DNA from: Roseiarcus sp963794655 | Lineage (GTDB): Bacteria > Pseudomonadota > Alphaproteobacteria > Rhizobiales > Beijerinckiaceae | Direction of reading: 5' to 3' | Length of the DNA: 64,000 bases | NCBI GenBank assembly: GCA_963794655.1 | Contig: CAWCEV010000006.1 | Location: 930,001-994,000, forward strand | Part shown: in pieces, positions 52,883 to 62,103 of the stretch | Position numbering within the stretch: position 1 is the stretch's first letter | How the letters are laid out: every line of letters begins with the position of its first letter | The notes under the pieces: model-generated | What the model was told of the DNA's origin: nothing | The model's database searches: none | What the model saw: only the letters and a program-made list of their open reading frames with translations | Position numbers and translations under genes: made by a program

Positions 52883-54097
52883 CTATTGGCGGACGGTCTG
52901 GGCAGACGAGGGCTGGGAGCCTCCCGCGGTTTCGGTCGCGTCGCTTGGCGACCTGATCTTGGCTGCCTGTTCGTTCCGGCCATTTTCTGCGCCGATCAAA
53001 GGGCGGACATCCGCTGGGAACGCGGCTGTGTCTCGAGGCAACCAAGAAAGCACGACCCCCACTCCGGCTGTCATCTCGGCCACGCTCGAGTCGACGAACT
53101 GCTTCGCGCGGATGAGGACATCGCCGACACGAATCAAATAGGTGGTTGACTTGCCGAGGAAGACCACACTCTCGATGATCCCCGGCAGTTGATTCGTCCC
53201 CGGGGCCAACGCTTTTGGTTCTTTGGCGATCGAGAGCTTTTCTGGCCGCACCGCGAGAAAAACCCGGGCGCCAGGCCCGAGCGCCGGCCCGTTTGCTACC
53301 GGAGCCACCAGACCCCGATCCGTGAGCGCCAGCCCGCTTTCGATGCGGTTGATGCGATCCGGAAGGATGTTCGAGGTGCCAATGAAATTGGCGACAAAGA
53401 GCGAGCGCGGGTGGCGATAAAGCGCCTGCGGCGTATCCAGTTGGACGATGCCATGCGCCTCGCTGCTCATGACCGCGATCCGGTCAGACATCGTTAGAGC
53501 TTCTTCCTGATCGTGCGTGACATAGATCGTCGTGATGCCGAGCTGCCGGTGCAGCTCGATCAACCGCACCTGCATGTTCTCGCGCAGCTTTTTATCCAGC
53601 GCGCCCAGAGGCTCGTCCAGTAAAAGGACATCAGGCTTGATGACAACGGCGCGAGCCAGCGCGACCCGCTGCTGTTGCCCGCCGCTGAGCTGATGCGGCT
53701 TGCGCCGGGTCAGCGGAGAGAGCTCGACCATGGCCAGCGCGTCTTCGACCTGCCGCTTCAACGCCTCGCCCCGAATACGGCGCGTGCGTAGCCCGAAGGC
53801 GACGTTTTCAAAAACGTCAAGGTGCGGGAAAAGAGCATAGCTCTGAAACACGATGCCGATGTTGCGTGCGTAGGGCTGGACGCCGCGCATCGAGCGACCT
53901 GCGATCGTCACCTCTCCCTCGTCGGCCTGCTCGAATCCGGCAATCAAGCGCAGGGTAGTGCTCTTGCCGCAACCACTTGGGCCCAGCAGGGAGAAAAACT
54001 CGCCACGCCGGACCTGGAGATCCATGTTTCGAACGCCGACTGCCCCGTCGTAGCGTTTAGTCACTCCCCGTAGATCGACCTGGATCTGATCTCTCAT
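52883..54097 (-). CDS. ABC importer ATP-binding protein, polyamine (PotA) type
   Basis: 404 aa. Walker A GPSGCGKSTTLR, FQSYALFPHLDV Q-loop, LSGGQQQRVALARA, Walker B VLLLDEPLGALD and switch YVTHDQEEALTMSD. A C-terminal TOBE_2 domain (FLAVRPEKLSI, IIESVVFLGKSTTYLIRVG) regulates transport. The last 30 residues are Ser/Thr/Glu-rich and longer than usual. Last gene of the leftward importer operon; overlaps the permease by 4 bases. Confidence 0.93.
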   Translation of the reverse strand: MRDQIQVDLRGVTKRYDGAVGVRNMDLQVRRGEFFSLLGPSGCGKSTTLRLIAGFEQADEGEVTIAGRSMRGVQPYARNIGIVFQSYALFPHLDVFENVAFGLRTRRIRGEALKRQVEDALAMVELSPLTRRKPHQLSGGQQQRVALARAVVIKPDVLLLDEPLGALDKKLRENMQVRLIELHRQLGITTIYVTHDQEEALTMSDRIAVMSSEAHGIVQLDTPQALYRHPRSLFVANFIGTSNILPDRINRIESGLALTDRGLVAPVANGPALGPGARVFLAVRPEKLSIAKEPKALAPGTNQLPGIIESVVFLGKSTTYLIRVGDVLIRAKQFVDSSVAEMTAGVGVVLSWLPRDTAAFPADVRPLIGAENGRNEQAAKIRSPSDATETAGGSQPSSAQTVRQ

Positions 54098-54978
54098 GAC
54101 CTTTCCGCTCCGAGTGCACCGTCGAAGGCGCCACTCTCAAGGTCGTCGGCGATGGCCTTCGGATTGCCGCGACCAAGCGAACGCAAGGCGCGGGCGCCTT
54201 CCAGCCAGTACATCAACAAGACCAGCACGCCCGCAAAAACCAGCATGACCGTCGCAGCCGCATTGATGATCGGCGAGGACTCCCAGCGGATCATTGAGTA
54301 GATGTAGATCGGCAAGGTCTGGAACCCGCCGCCTGTAAGAAAGAAAGCAAGCACAAACTCGTTGAAGGAAATCGTGAAGGCCATCAGGCCGGAGGCGACA
54401 AGCGCCGGGGCGACATGCGGCAGCACGACGCGCCGAACCGTTTCCGGATAGGTGGCTCCGAGCGAGAGCGCCGCCTCCTCGACCCGCGGATCAAGAGTTT
54501 GTAGGCGCGTCATAACCGTCAACACCACGAGCGGCAGCGTGAGCAGCACATGGGCAATGAGGACAGTGAGCGCAGAAAGGTCAAAGCCGGCGCGAGAGAA
54601 GAGGATCAGCAATGCGATCCCCCAAATCAACCCCGGCAGGAGCAGCGGCATCGGGATGACGCCGTCGGCGAGGGCCTTCAACGGGGACCGCGTGGGCAGG
54701 CGGGCCAGGATGATGCCCGTCAATCCGCCGAGCGCCGTGGAGATGAGGAGCGTCAGCAGCGCAACGATCAGCGAGTTCTTCGCCGCCTCCATCAAAGGCT
54801 GACGCACGAGCATCTCGTGGTACCACGACGTCGTAAAGCCCCTGATCGGGAGGCTGAAGAAACGCGACTTGTTGAAGGAAAAAACCACCACCACCAAACT
54901 GGGCGCGAACAGAAAGAGGTAGACCAGCGTCAGATAAGCGATCCGCGCCGGCTCGATCGTTCGCCTCGTTGCGATCAT
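54094..54978 (-). CDS. ABC permease, polyamine (PotC) type
   Basis: 294 aa from ATG 54978, which overlaps the previous stop (ATGA); the frame is open upstream within the other permease gene but not membrane-like there. Six membrane helices, starting AYLTLVYLFLFAPSLVVVVFSF, and the EAA loop VEEAALSLGATYPETVRRVVLPH. Typical SFNEFVLAFFLTGGGFQTLP region. Partner of the permease at 54975. Confidence 0.92.
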   Translation of the reverse strand: MIATRRTIEPARIAYLTLVYLFLFAPSLVVVVFSFNKSRFFSLPIRGFTTSWYHEMLVRQPLMEAAKNSLIVALLTLLISTALGGLTGIILARLPTRSPLKALADGVIPMPLLLPGLIWGIALLILFSRAGFDLSALTVLIAHVLLTLPLVVLTVMTRLQTLDPRVEEAALSLGATYPETVRRVVLPHVAPALVASGLMAFTISFNEFVLAFFLTGGGFQTLPIYIYSMIRWESSPIINAAATVMLVFAGVLVLLMYWLEGARALRSLGRGNPKAIADDLESGAFDGALGAERS

Positions 54979-55874
54979 GCTGCGATCCCGCCCGAGACGC
55001 GGCGCGCGATCAACCTCAATAACATCAGCATGATCATCAACAGAAAGAGCAACACGATCGCCATCGCAGCGCCCAACGGCCAGTTGTAAGATTCGCCGAA
55101 CTGCGAGGAAATGACATTGCCGTACATGATGTCGCTTGGACCCCCCACCAGCGCCGGCACGACGAAAGTGCCGGTGACCGGGAGGAAGACGAAGATGCAG
55201 CCGGTCAGGATCCCGGGCAGCGACAGCGGCACGATCACCCGCCAGAACGTGCGCCACGGCCGCGACCCGAGGCTGGCCGCCGCCTGCACGATCGACATGT
55301 CCATCCGCTCGACGGACATGTAGATCGGGATGATCATCAGCGGCAGGTAAAGATTCGCTTCCGTCACGGCGATGGCGAAGAAATTATGGTTGAAGATCTC
55401 GAGCGGCGCATTGATCAGTCCCACCCATTTGAGGAACGCGTTGATGAGCCCGCCGTCGCCAAAGCCCATGCGCATGCCGAAGATGCGGACGATGTAGGAC
55501 GCCCACCAGGGGAGGATCAGCAGCGCCAGCAATTGAGTCTTGTGGCGATCAGAGGCGCGCGCCAGCGCCCAGGCGGCGGGATATCCGACGAGCAAGGTGA
55601 TCCCTGTCACCAGCGCGGCCAGGCGCAGGCTCCGCCACAACAAGACCCGGTAGATCGGATCGCTGACGATCTGGACATAGTTTTCCAGCGTCCAGACAAA
55701 CTCCAGCCGCTCGCTTCTTGTGAAGGCCAGGCTATAGCGGACCATCAACGCCAGCGGCACGAGGAAGAAAAGCACGTACCACAAGGCAGTCGGGCCGAGC
55801 GCGAGCACAGGGCCCAGCATCTGACGGATAGCGATCCTGGAGTTGGGTTCCTGACTACGAAGCCTTGACCTCAT
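54975..55874 (-). CDS. ABC permease, polyamine (PotB) type
   Basis: 299 aa from ATG 55874; ATGs at 55886 and 55901 are possible, all overlapping the binding-protein gene end by 20-47 bases. Six membrane helices (LGPTALWYVLFFLVPLALMV first), conserved PWWASYIVRIFGMR and EAA-like VQAAASLGSRPWRTFWRVIVP. Forms the channel with the PotC-like protein. Confidence 0.9.
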   Translation of the reverse strand: MRSRLRSQEPNSRIAIRQMLGPVLALGPTALWYVLFFLVPLALMVRYSLAFTRSERLEFVWTLENYVQIVSDPIYRVLLWRSLRLAALVTGITLLVGYPAAWALARASDRHKTQLLALLILPWWASYIVRIFGMRMGFGDGGLINAFLKWVGLINAPLEIFNHNFFAIAVTEANLYLPLMIIPIYMSVERMDMSIVQAAASLGSRPWRTFWRVIVPLSLPGILTGCIFVFLPVTGTFVVPALVGGPSDIMYGNVISSQFGESYNWPLGAAMAIVLLFLLMIMLMLLRLIARRVSGGIAA

Positions 55875-56967
55875 TCCAGAGATCATTCCATCGCTGCTCA
55901 TCGCCTGCGGCCTGCCACCAAATCATCGTCTTGACAATGTCCGGATTGTTGAACGTCATCCGCGCCCGGACGTCTTGCGGCAACTGATTCAGGACCTCGC
56001 TCGACGACGACGGGTAGCCCATGAAGTTGGCGAGGGGCAGGCCGTAGCCCGAGCTGATGACGTAGTCCAAGAACTTATAAGCGGCGTCGACATTCTTCGA
56101 CTTGGCGGCGATACAGGTGCTCGTCGACCAGCCCTGGGTCCCTTCCTTCGGCGAAACCAGTTGGACGGGAATGTTCTCCTTCTTCAGATCGACATCGAAC
56201 AGAATGCGGCCAATGGTGGCGACGGTGTCGCCGTTCGCTAGCCCGGCCTCGGCCTCCGAGGCGTCGGACCAATAGCGGTTGAGCAAGGCCTTCTGCTGGA
56301 TCAACGCCTGCTTGATGGCGGCAAACTGCTTGTCGGTGAAGACGATCGGATCCGCCTTGAGCGCGTCTTGATAGCCCAGGTAGAGCGCCGCGATGACGAT
56401 CATCTCGTAGCCGTAGCCGATGGCCGAGAGCTTGCCCTTGAAGTTCGGGTCCCAGAGAATTGACCAGGAGTCGACGGGCGTCTTGACCAGATCGGTACGG
56501 TAGATCAGTCCCTCCGGTCCCCAGACCGTCGGCACGCCGATGACCTGGCCTGCGGTTCCCGTCTGCACGTAACCGGCCTGACCGAAGGCCGGGTCGAGAT
56601 TCTTCCAGTTCGAGAGCTTCGAGGTGTCGATCGGCAGCAACAACCCCTCCTTGAAGAGTTGCTTGGTCAGATTGCTGGCCACCGAGACGATGTCGAAGCC
56701 CTCGCTGCCGCGGGCCCGCAGCTTCGTCACCATCTCGTTCAGCTCGCCGAAGTTGTCCGGCACGATCGCCACGCCTGATTGCTTCGTGAAGCCCTCGACC
56801 AGGCGAGGATCGGAATAGACGGCGTATGTGAGAAAGGTCAGGCTCTTCTCCTGGGCCCACGCCGAATTCGTTCTCAATGCGGGGGCGCCGGCCGCGAGCC
56901 CGGCGGTTCCGATCATTTGCATGACGCGACGACGGGACAGAGGGATCTTCGAGGTCAGCTGATTCAT
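55855..56967 (-). CDS. ABC substrate-binding protein, spermidine/putrescine (PotD) type
   Basis: 370 aa from ATG 56967 with GAGGAG 7 bases upstream. Twin-arginine signal SRRRVMQM then an Ala/Gly core to AWAQEK. Mature part: LTFLTYAVYSDPRLVEGFTKQSG, LRARGSEGFDIV, VPTVWGPEGLIYRTD and DYVISSGYGLPLANFMGYP. Family binds polyamines or other small cations and acids. Placed 42 bp after the hydantoinase gene, so the ligand may be a ureide, creatinine-like compound or related amine. Confidence 0.9.
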   Translation of the reverse strand: MNQLTSKIPLSRRRVMQMIGTAGLAAGAPALRTNSAWAQEKSLTFLTYAVYSDPRLVEGFTKQSGVAIVPDNFGELNEMVTKLRARGSEGFDIVSVASNLTKQLFKEGLLLPIDTSKLSNWKNLDPAFGQAGYVQTGTAGQVIGVPTVWGPEGLIYRTDLVKTPVDSWSILWDPNFKGKLSAIGYGYEMIVIAALYLGYQDALKADPIVFTDKQFAAIKQALIQQKALLNRYWSDASEAEAGLANGDTVATIGRILFDVDLKKENIPVQLVSPKEGTQGWSTSTCIAAKSKNVDAAYKFLDYVISSGYGLPLANFMGYPSSSSEVLNQLPQDVRARMTFNNPDIVKTMIWWQAAGDEQRWNDLWNEVKAS

Positions 56968-57009
56968 CGCAACACTCCTCACCTATTCATGTGAAACGCC
57001 ACTACCGAC

Positions 57010-58812
57010 CTACGCAGCAGCGGCCACGCCACTCACGGGGTGCTCGCTGCCGGACGCTTCCTCAATCGCACGCCTCGACGCGACGGTTGCCTCATCGTCG
57101 ATGGCGAATAGCTCCAGCCGCTCGTCGATGGAGCGGATGACGACGCCGTAAACCTCCCTCGCGCGCCCGGGCGAGAGGATTCCGCTCTGCACGTCCTCCA
57201 GCACCCGCTGCGGCTCGCGCTCGAGCGGATTGCCGTAGCCGCCGCCGCCGGCGGACCAGACCTCGACCACATCTCCCATTGTGACCTGGACGTCGGAGAC
57301 GAACATGCCGAGCGCGCGCTCGTTCGGGTGGCCGCGATTGACGTAGACGGTCTGGGGAGCGGCTTCACGGCCGCCGCTCACGCCCCACGGCGCATGCTGA
57401 CCGCGGTCGCCGAAGACTCCGACCACCCCGTCGCCATATTGCAAGCGATAGCTGTGACGAATGCCGGGGCAGCCGCGCCAGCGCCCGTCGCCGGCGCTGT
57501 CCTGGCTGATGGTGAGCTCGGTGTAGACGACCGGGAAGAACCGTTCGTGCACCTCTACCGGCTGATTGCGCGAGCCGGTTGCGAACATGGCCATCGTCGG
57601 GGCATCGCCGCCGTCCATGTTTGGACCACCGCCGAATCCGCCCTCGTTCCACATGTACATGACATACGGCTTGTTCTGCCGGGGGTCGACGCCGCCCAGC
57701 GTGACATTAATAAGGTTGTAGGTCGAGCCGACCTGCTTATCCGGCAACAACAGCCCGACGGCGCCCAGCGTGCAGGCGATCACTTTCTCGAAGCCTCCCG
57801 CCGCGGCGCCAGAAACCGGCGTGGGAAACTCGACGTGCACGGCCGTCCCGGGTTTCGTCACCACCTCGCATAGCTCGATGAAGCCGTGGTTGAACGGCAC
57901 GTCGGGAAAGAGATTGAGGATCGGCACGTAGACTCCCGAGCAGGTCAGCGGCCGCGGCGAGCCGACCCCGCCCTTGGGAGCGGGGGCGGAATCGGTGAAA
58001 TCGAAGATCAGGCGACCGCCGCGCTTCGTCAGTTTTAGATGTATTCTGACCGGCCCCGCTGCGAGATCCAGCGGATCGAGATCGATGTAGTCGGTGAACT
58101 CGGTCTCGCCGTCGGGAATCGCCTGCAGGTGACGGCGGAAGATCTCCGCTGCATGCGCCTTCATCTCGACGAAGGCGGCGCTGATCGTGTGCGCGCCGTA
58201 ACGTGCAAGCAGATCGTGCAGTCGCTTCTCTCCGGTATCGAGCGCTTTGATCTGGGCGAAGACGTCGCCGTTGGTCTCATTGGGGAGTCGCAGGTTGCCC
58301 AGGATCATCCTGATGACGTCATCACGCATGCGCCCTGACTCGACGACCTTCACCGGCGTGATGCGCAGCCCCTCGCCGAAGCTGTCGCGGGCCATCGGGT
58401 TGATCGAGCCCGGCACCGGCCCGCCGACATCGGTCCAATGGCCGACATCGGCGACGAACGCCACCAACTCGCCTTGCCAGTAGATCGGCCGGACCGCTCG
58501 AATATCGTTGAGATGGCTGCCGGCTTCGTGCGGCGAGTTGACGAAGACGACGTCGCCTTCGTGCAGGTTCTCCTTCCCCAGCCAGTCGAAGATGAACTGG
58601 ATGGTCGGCTCCATCGTCCCCAGGAGACCCGTCAGGTCGTGTTCGCCGCAGGCGACCAGTTGCCCGTCGGCGTCGTAGACCGCGCCGGCGAAATCGCGTC
58701 CCTCGGTGATGACCGGCGAATAGGCAACCTTGCCCAGCGTCAACCCCATCCCGTTGGCGATGTTGATGAACGAGCTGCGCAGGATGGCAAAAGTCGTGGG
58801 ATCGAGCGCCAT
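57010..58812 (-). CDS. hyuB: Hydantoinase/oxoprolinase subunit B
   Basis: 600 aa. Begins LDPTTFAILRSSFINIANGMG; contains GDVVFVNSPHEAGSHLNDIRAVRPI, PGSINPMARDSFGEGLRITPVK and the Gly-rich YMWNEGGFGGGPNMDGGD, then GDRGQHAPWGVSGGREAAP. These are marks of the HyuB family, which acts with HyuA to open hydantoin, N-methylhydantoin or 5-oxoproline rings with ATP. Cytosolic. 10 bp after hyuA. Confidence 0.92.
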   Translation of the reverse strand: MALDPTTFAILRSSFINIANGMGLTLGKVAYSPVITEGRDFAGAVYDADGQLVACGEHDLTGLLGTMEPTIQFIFDWLGKENLHEGDVVFVNSPHEAGSHLNDIRAVRPIYWQGELVAFVADVGHWTDVGGPVPGSINPMARDSFGEGLRITPVKVVESGRMRDDVIRMILGNLRLPNETNGDVFAQIKALDTGEKRLHDLLARYGAHTISAAFVEMKAHAAEIFRRHLQAIPDGETEFTDYIDLDPLDLAAGPVRIHLKLTKRGGRLIFDFTDSAPAPKGGVGSPRPLTCSGVYVPILNLFPDVPFNHGFIELCEVVTKPGTAVHVEFPTPVSGAAAGGFEKVIACTLGAVGLLLPDKQVGSTYNLINVTLGGVDPRQNKPYVMYMWNEGGFGGGPNMDGGDAPTMAMFATGSRNQPVEVHERFFPVVYTELTISQDSAGDGRWRGCPGIRHSYRLQYGDGVVGVFGDRGQHAPWGVSGGREAAPQTVYVNRGHPNERALGMFVSDVQVTMGDVVEVWSAGGGGYGNPLEREPQRVLEDVQSGILSPGRAREVYGVVIRSIDERLELFAIDDEATVASRRAIEEASGSEHPVSGVAAAA

Positions 58813-58822
58813 GATCTCTTCC

Positions 58823-60877
58823 TTAGTTGACGCGGGGTGCCCCGGTCAGGCGGAGGTTGCCAACCGCGTCGGATGCGGATTGCCAGCCCGGGACGATAAC
58901 GGTCGTTGAGTCGGCCTGTTCGACGATGGCCGGCCCCCTCACCGTCTGTCCCTTGGTCAGTGCATCCCGCCAGTAGACCGGAGTGAGGACGAATCCGTGC
59001 CCGGTGAAATAGACTTCGCGTTCCGATCCCGGAGCGCTCGGGTCGCCTTGCAACGGCGAGTGCGCGATCTGCGGCTTGTCGACGCTGCCCACCGCCGCCA
59101 GGCGGACGTTGGCGATCTCAACGCGGGCGATGTGAGATGGCATGGTGTAGCCGTATTCGCGCTTGTGCTCGTCGCTGAAGGCCTGAATCAAGCGCTGGAC
59201 CAGCGCTGCGTCGACGGGACCTTCGGCCACGGGAACGGTAATGTACTTGCTCTGGCCGAAATATCGAACATCTGCCTGTCGAACCAGTCGACGTCGTTTC
59301 GCATCCACCCCGGCGTGCTCCAGCAGCCCGTGCGCCTCACGTTCAAGCTCGTTGTAGAGTGACGACAGGCGAGCGAGGTCGACCTCCCCCTCGGTCATTA
59401 GCGCCGATCGCATCAAATCCTGCCGCAGGTCTACCTGCAGCAGCCCCAGCGCCGACGTGACGCCGGGATGGAGCGGCACCACGACCTCGGGGATCGCCAG
59501 CTCCATGGCGATGTCGATCCCATACATCGGACCCGCGCCGCCGAACGGGCAGAGAGCAAAGACGCGTGGATCGTAGCCTCGTTCGATGGAAACGAGTCGA
59601 ATGCCCTGCACCAGGTTGTTGACCATCACCCGCAGGATTGCATCCGCCGCTTCCACCGTCGTCAGCCCGAGCGGGGCGGCGATCCGATCGCTCACCGCCC
59701 GCTCCGCCGCGGCCACGTCCAGGTCCCAGCCATATCGCTCCCGCCAGACACTGGTATTGAGGCGGCCGAGCAGGAGCTGGGCGTCGGTCGTCGTCGGCTC
59801 AGTCCCCCCGGTTCCATAGCAGGCCGGCCCCGGGGCGGCACCAGCGCTCTGCGGGCCGACCTGGAGAGCGCCGCCTGCGTCGATCCAGGCGATCGAACCG
59901 CCGCCAGCGCCGAAAGTATGGATGTCGACCGCTGGCAACTTGATCGGCACGCCGAACTCAATGAACCACTCGGTGGTAATGCGCGGCGTATGGCGATGGA
60001 TGAGTGCGATGTCGCTGCTGGTCCCGCCGACGTCGAGCGTGATCAGATTTTCGAGTCCCGCATCGCGGGCGATCGTTGCCCCTGCCATGACTCCCGCCGC
60101 CAGACCAGACACCGCCGTCGCCACGGGCAGACGCTCCGCCTGACCGGTCGTCATCATGCCGCCGGAGGAGCCCATGATGAAGATGTCGTCGGCGAAGCCG
60201 CGCTCGTGCATCTGATCTTCGAGATCGGACAGGTATCGGCTGATGACCGGTCCGACATAGGCGTTGGCGACGGTGGTGCTGGTCCGCTCGAACTCGAGCA
60301 ACTCGGGCAAGACGTCGACCGAGGAGCAAACGAAGACCTCCGGCCAGTGCGCCGTCACGATCTTCTGCGCGCGACGTTCGTGCTCGGGATTGACAAAGGA
60401 GTTGAGCATGCAGATCGCAATCGCCTCGACCCCGTGTCCGCGCAGGAAATCGACGGCGCGCAACACGTCCTCTTCCTGTAGCGGCTCCAGCACCGAGCCA
60501 TCAAAGGCGATTCGCTCTCGCACCTCGCGGCGCAATTGGCGCGGGACAAGCGGCGGCGGAGGCCGCCACCAGTAGTCGCAGAGGCTGCCACGGTCGGCGC
60601 GCCGAATCTCCAGCACATCGCGGAAACCCGCCGTCGTAATGAGACCGGTGCGCGCCCCCTTCTTCTCCAGGATGGCATTGGTTGCGGCGGTCGTGCCGTG
60701 GGAAAAGAAGTCGAGCTCGTTGATTCTCACCGGGAGCTTGGAAAGCCCGTCGATAACGCCGCGGGCGAAGTGAGGCGGCGTCGAAGGCACCTTGTCCACC
60801 ACCACCCGGCCATCGCCGTCGATCATGACGAGGTCGGTAAAGGTGCCGCCGATATCAACGCCGACGCGGATTGGCAC
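58823..60877 (-). CDS. hyuA: Hydantoinase/oxoprolinase subunit A (ATP-dependent)
   Basis: 684 aa. Actin-like ATPase entrance GVDIGGTFTDLVMIDGDG at residues 6-23, FSHGTTAATNAILEKKGA, LDVGGTSSDIALI (second phosphate motif), FGAGGGSIAWID and GPACYGTGG. FALCPFGGAGPMYG is the family's HyuA mid motif. ATP-dependent N-methylhydantoinases and acetophenone/acetone carboxylases share this architecture; the creatinase-like neighbour favours a hydantoin or N-methylhydantoin substrate, as inference. Confidence 0.93.
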   Translation of the reverse strand: MPIRVGVDIGGTFTDLVMIDGDGRVVVDKVPSTPPHFARGVIDGLSKLPVRINELDFFSHGTTAATNAILEKKGARTGLITTAGFRDVLEIRRADRGSLCDYWWRPPPPLVPRQLRREVRERIAFDGSVLEPLQEEDVLRAVDFLRGHGVEAIAICMLNSFVNPEHERRAQKIVTAHWPEVFVCSSVDVLPELLEFERTSTTVANAYVGPVISRYLSDLEDQMHERGFADDIFIMGSSGGMMTTGQAERLPVATAVSGLAAGVMAGATIARDAGLENLITLDVGGTSSDIALIHRHTPRITTEWFIEFGVPIKLPAVDIHTFGAGGGSIAWIDAGGALQVGPQSAGAAPGPACYGTGGTEPTTTDAQLLLGRLNTSVWRERYGWDLDVAAAERAVSDRIAAPLGLTTVEAADAILRVMVNNLVQGIRLVSIERGYDPRVFALCPFGGAGPMYGIDIAMELAIPEVVVPLHPGVTSALGLLQVDLRQDLMRSALMTEGEVDLARLSSLYNELEREAHGLLEHAGVDAKRRRLVRQADVRYFGQSKYITVPVAEGPVDAALVQRLIQAFSDEHKREYGYTMPSHIARVEIANVRLAAVGSVDKPQIAHSPLQGDPSAPGSEREVYFTGHGFVLTPVYWRDALTKGQTVRGPAIVEQADSTTVIVPGWQSASDAVGNLRLTGAPRVN

Positions 60878-60904
60878 GGGGTCAGCCTCCGGAAACGCCT
60901 CTGG

Positions 60905-62050
60905 CTAGTTGGTCGCTGCGATCGGGTAGAGCGTCAGGGTCTCATAGCCGTCCGCGGTAACGACGACAGTGTCCGAGAAGGTTGCCCCGCCCACGCCCGG
61001 CAGGAAGATCCCGGGCTCCACGGTCAGCACCATGCCCGGTTGTAGGATGGTGCGATCGGTAATCTCGACGAATGGAGGCTCGTGGTACTCCAACCCGGAG
61101 CCGTGACCGCTGCGCGAGATCACCATCGCTCCCTCTGGAGCGCCCTGGTTGAGATGCTTGTGCACCGCCGCAAAGACACTGCCGACTTCATTGCCGGGCC
61201 GGACCCGATCCTTGCCGAGCTGGAGGGCCTCTTTGGCGGTTGCGATCATCCGCTGCTGGGTGTCAGTCCCCGTCCCGTAGACGACGGAGCGGACGTTTTC
61301 GGCCCAGTACCCATAAGAGGACACGAGCCAGCAATGCCACGTCAGGTCGCCTTTGGCGTAGCGCCGATATGAACTGAACTCGTGCGGCATCGAGCCGCGG
61401 GCCCCGCCGATGATGATCGCCATGGCGTCGATCATGGCTGCCTCGCCATGGCCATTGCCGCCTTCGCGTGGGATCCGGATGGCCCGAATGCCCTCGGCCT
61501 CGACTTCGATCTCGCTCCGCCCGACTGTCATCGCCTCCATACTGGCCGTCATCGCGACGTCGGTGAGGCGGGACGCCTCGCGGATATGCGCAATCTCCTC
61601 GGCGTCTTTGATCATTCGCAGTTGTTCGACTAGCGCGGTCGCGGGCGCCCGCGTGACGCCAGGCAGGCGCTTCTCCAGATCAGCCGCCATGCGCAGCGAG
61701 AAATAGTCCTCCTCGACCCCAATCCTGCCTCTGCTGACGCCCTTTTCAACCAGGTAGTCGGCGATCGTTTGCTGGGCGCTCTCGAAAGGCGGCGCCTTCA
61801 CGTACGAGCGGATGTCGCCGATCCATGACATATCGCGCGCCGGCTCTTCGTCGAGCAGCGGCACCACCAGGGCGGCGTCGGATTCGGTGAGGATGGCGAC
61901 GATCGGTCGCGTGTAGGAGTTCGGCCGCGCCGTGTCGAGACTGGTGAACCCGCTTGCATAGTACGAGTTGGCCGGCTTGTAGAGGAGCAGTGCATCAAGA
62001 CCATTGGCCTTGATCGCACCCTGAAGACGCTGCAAACGATCGGCTGCCAT
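60905..62050 (-). CDS. M24-family (creatinase/Xaa-Pro peptidase fold) protein lacking metal ligands
   Basis: 381 aa. N-terminal creatinase domain with LDALLLYKPANSYYASGF, then the pita-bread fold. The histidine motif SGHGSGLEYHEPPF and the VEPGIF glutamate are kept. The two metal aspartates of true peptidases (DxG...DxTR) are replaced in LTWHCWLVSSYGYWAENVRS, and the last metal glutamate is serine in GATFSDTVVV. That matches metal-free creatinases more than peptidases, so a C-N hydrolase role is likely. 27 bp upstream of hyuA. Confidence 0.82.
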   Translation of the reverse strand: MAADRLQRLQGAIKANGLDALLLYKPANSYYASGFTSLDTARPNSYTRPIVAILTESDAALVVPLLDEEPARDMSWIGDIRSYVKAPPFESAQQTIADYLVEKGVSRGRIGVEEDYFSLRMAADLEKRLPGVTRAPATALVEQLRMIKDAEEIAHIREASRLTDVAMTASMEAMTVGRSEIEVEAEGIRAIRIPREGGNGHGEAAMIDAMAIIIGGARGSMPHEFSSYRRYAKGDLTWHCWLVSSYGYWAENVRSVVYGTGTDTQQRMIATAKEALQLGKDRVRPGNEVGSVFAAVHKHLNQGAPEGAMVISRSGHGSGLEYHEPPFVEITDRTILQPGMVLTVEPGIFLPGVGGATFSDTVVVTADGYETLTLYPIAATN

Positions 62051-62103
62051 AGTCTACCTCCGGTTTTCGCCTATACCAACCCAGCGGGCCGCCTCATCAT
62101 CGA

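Noticed and set aside
59468..60481. Plus-strand open frame of 337 codons
   Set aside because: Shadow of hyuA; no recognisable domain.
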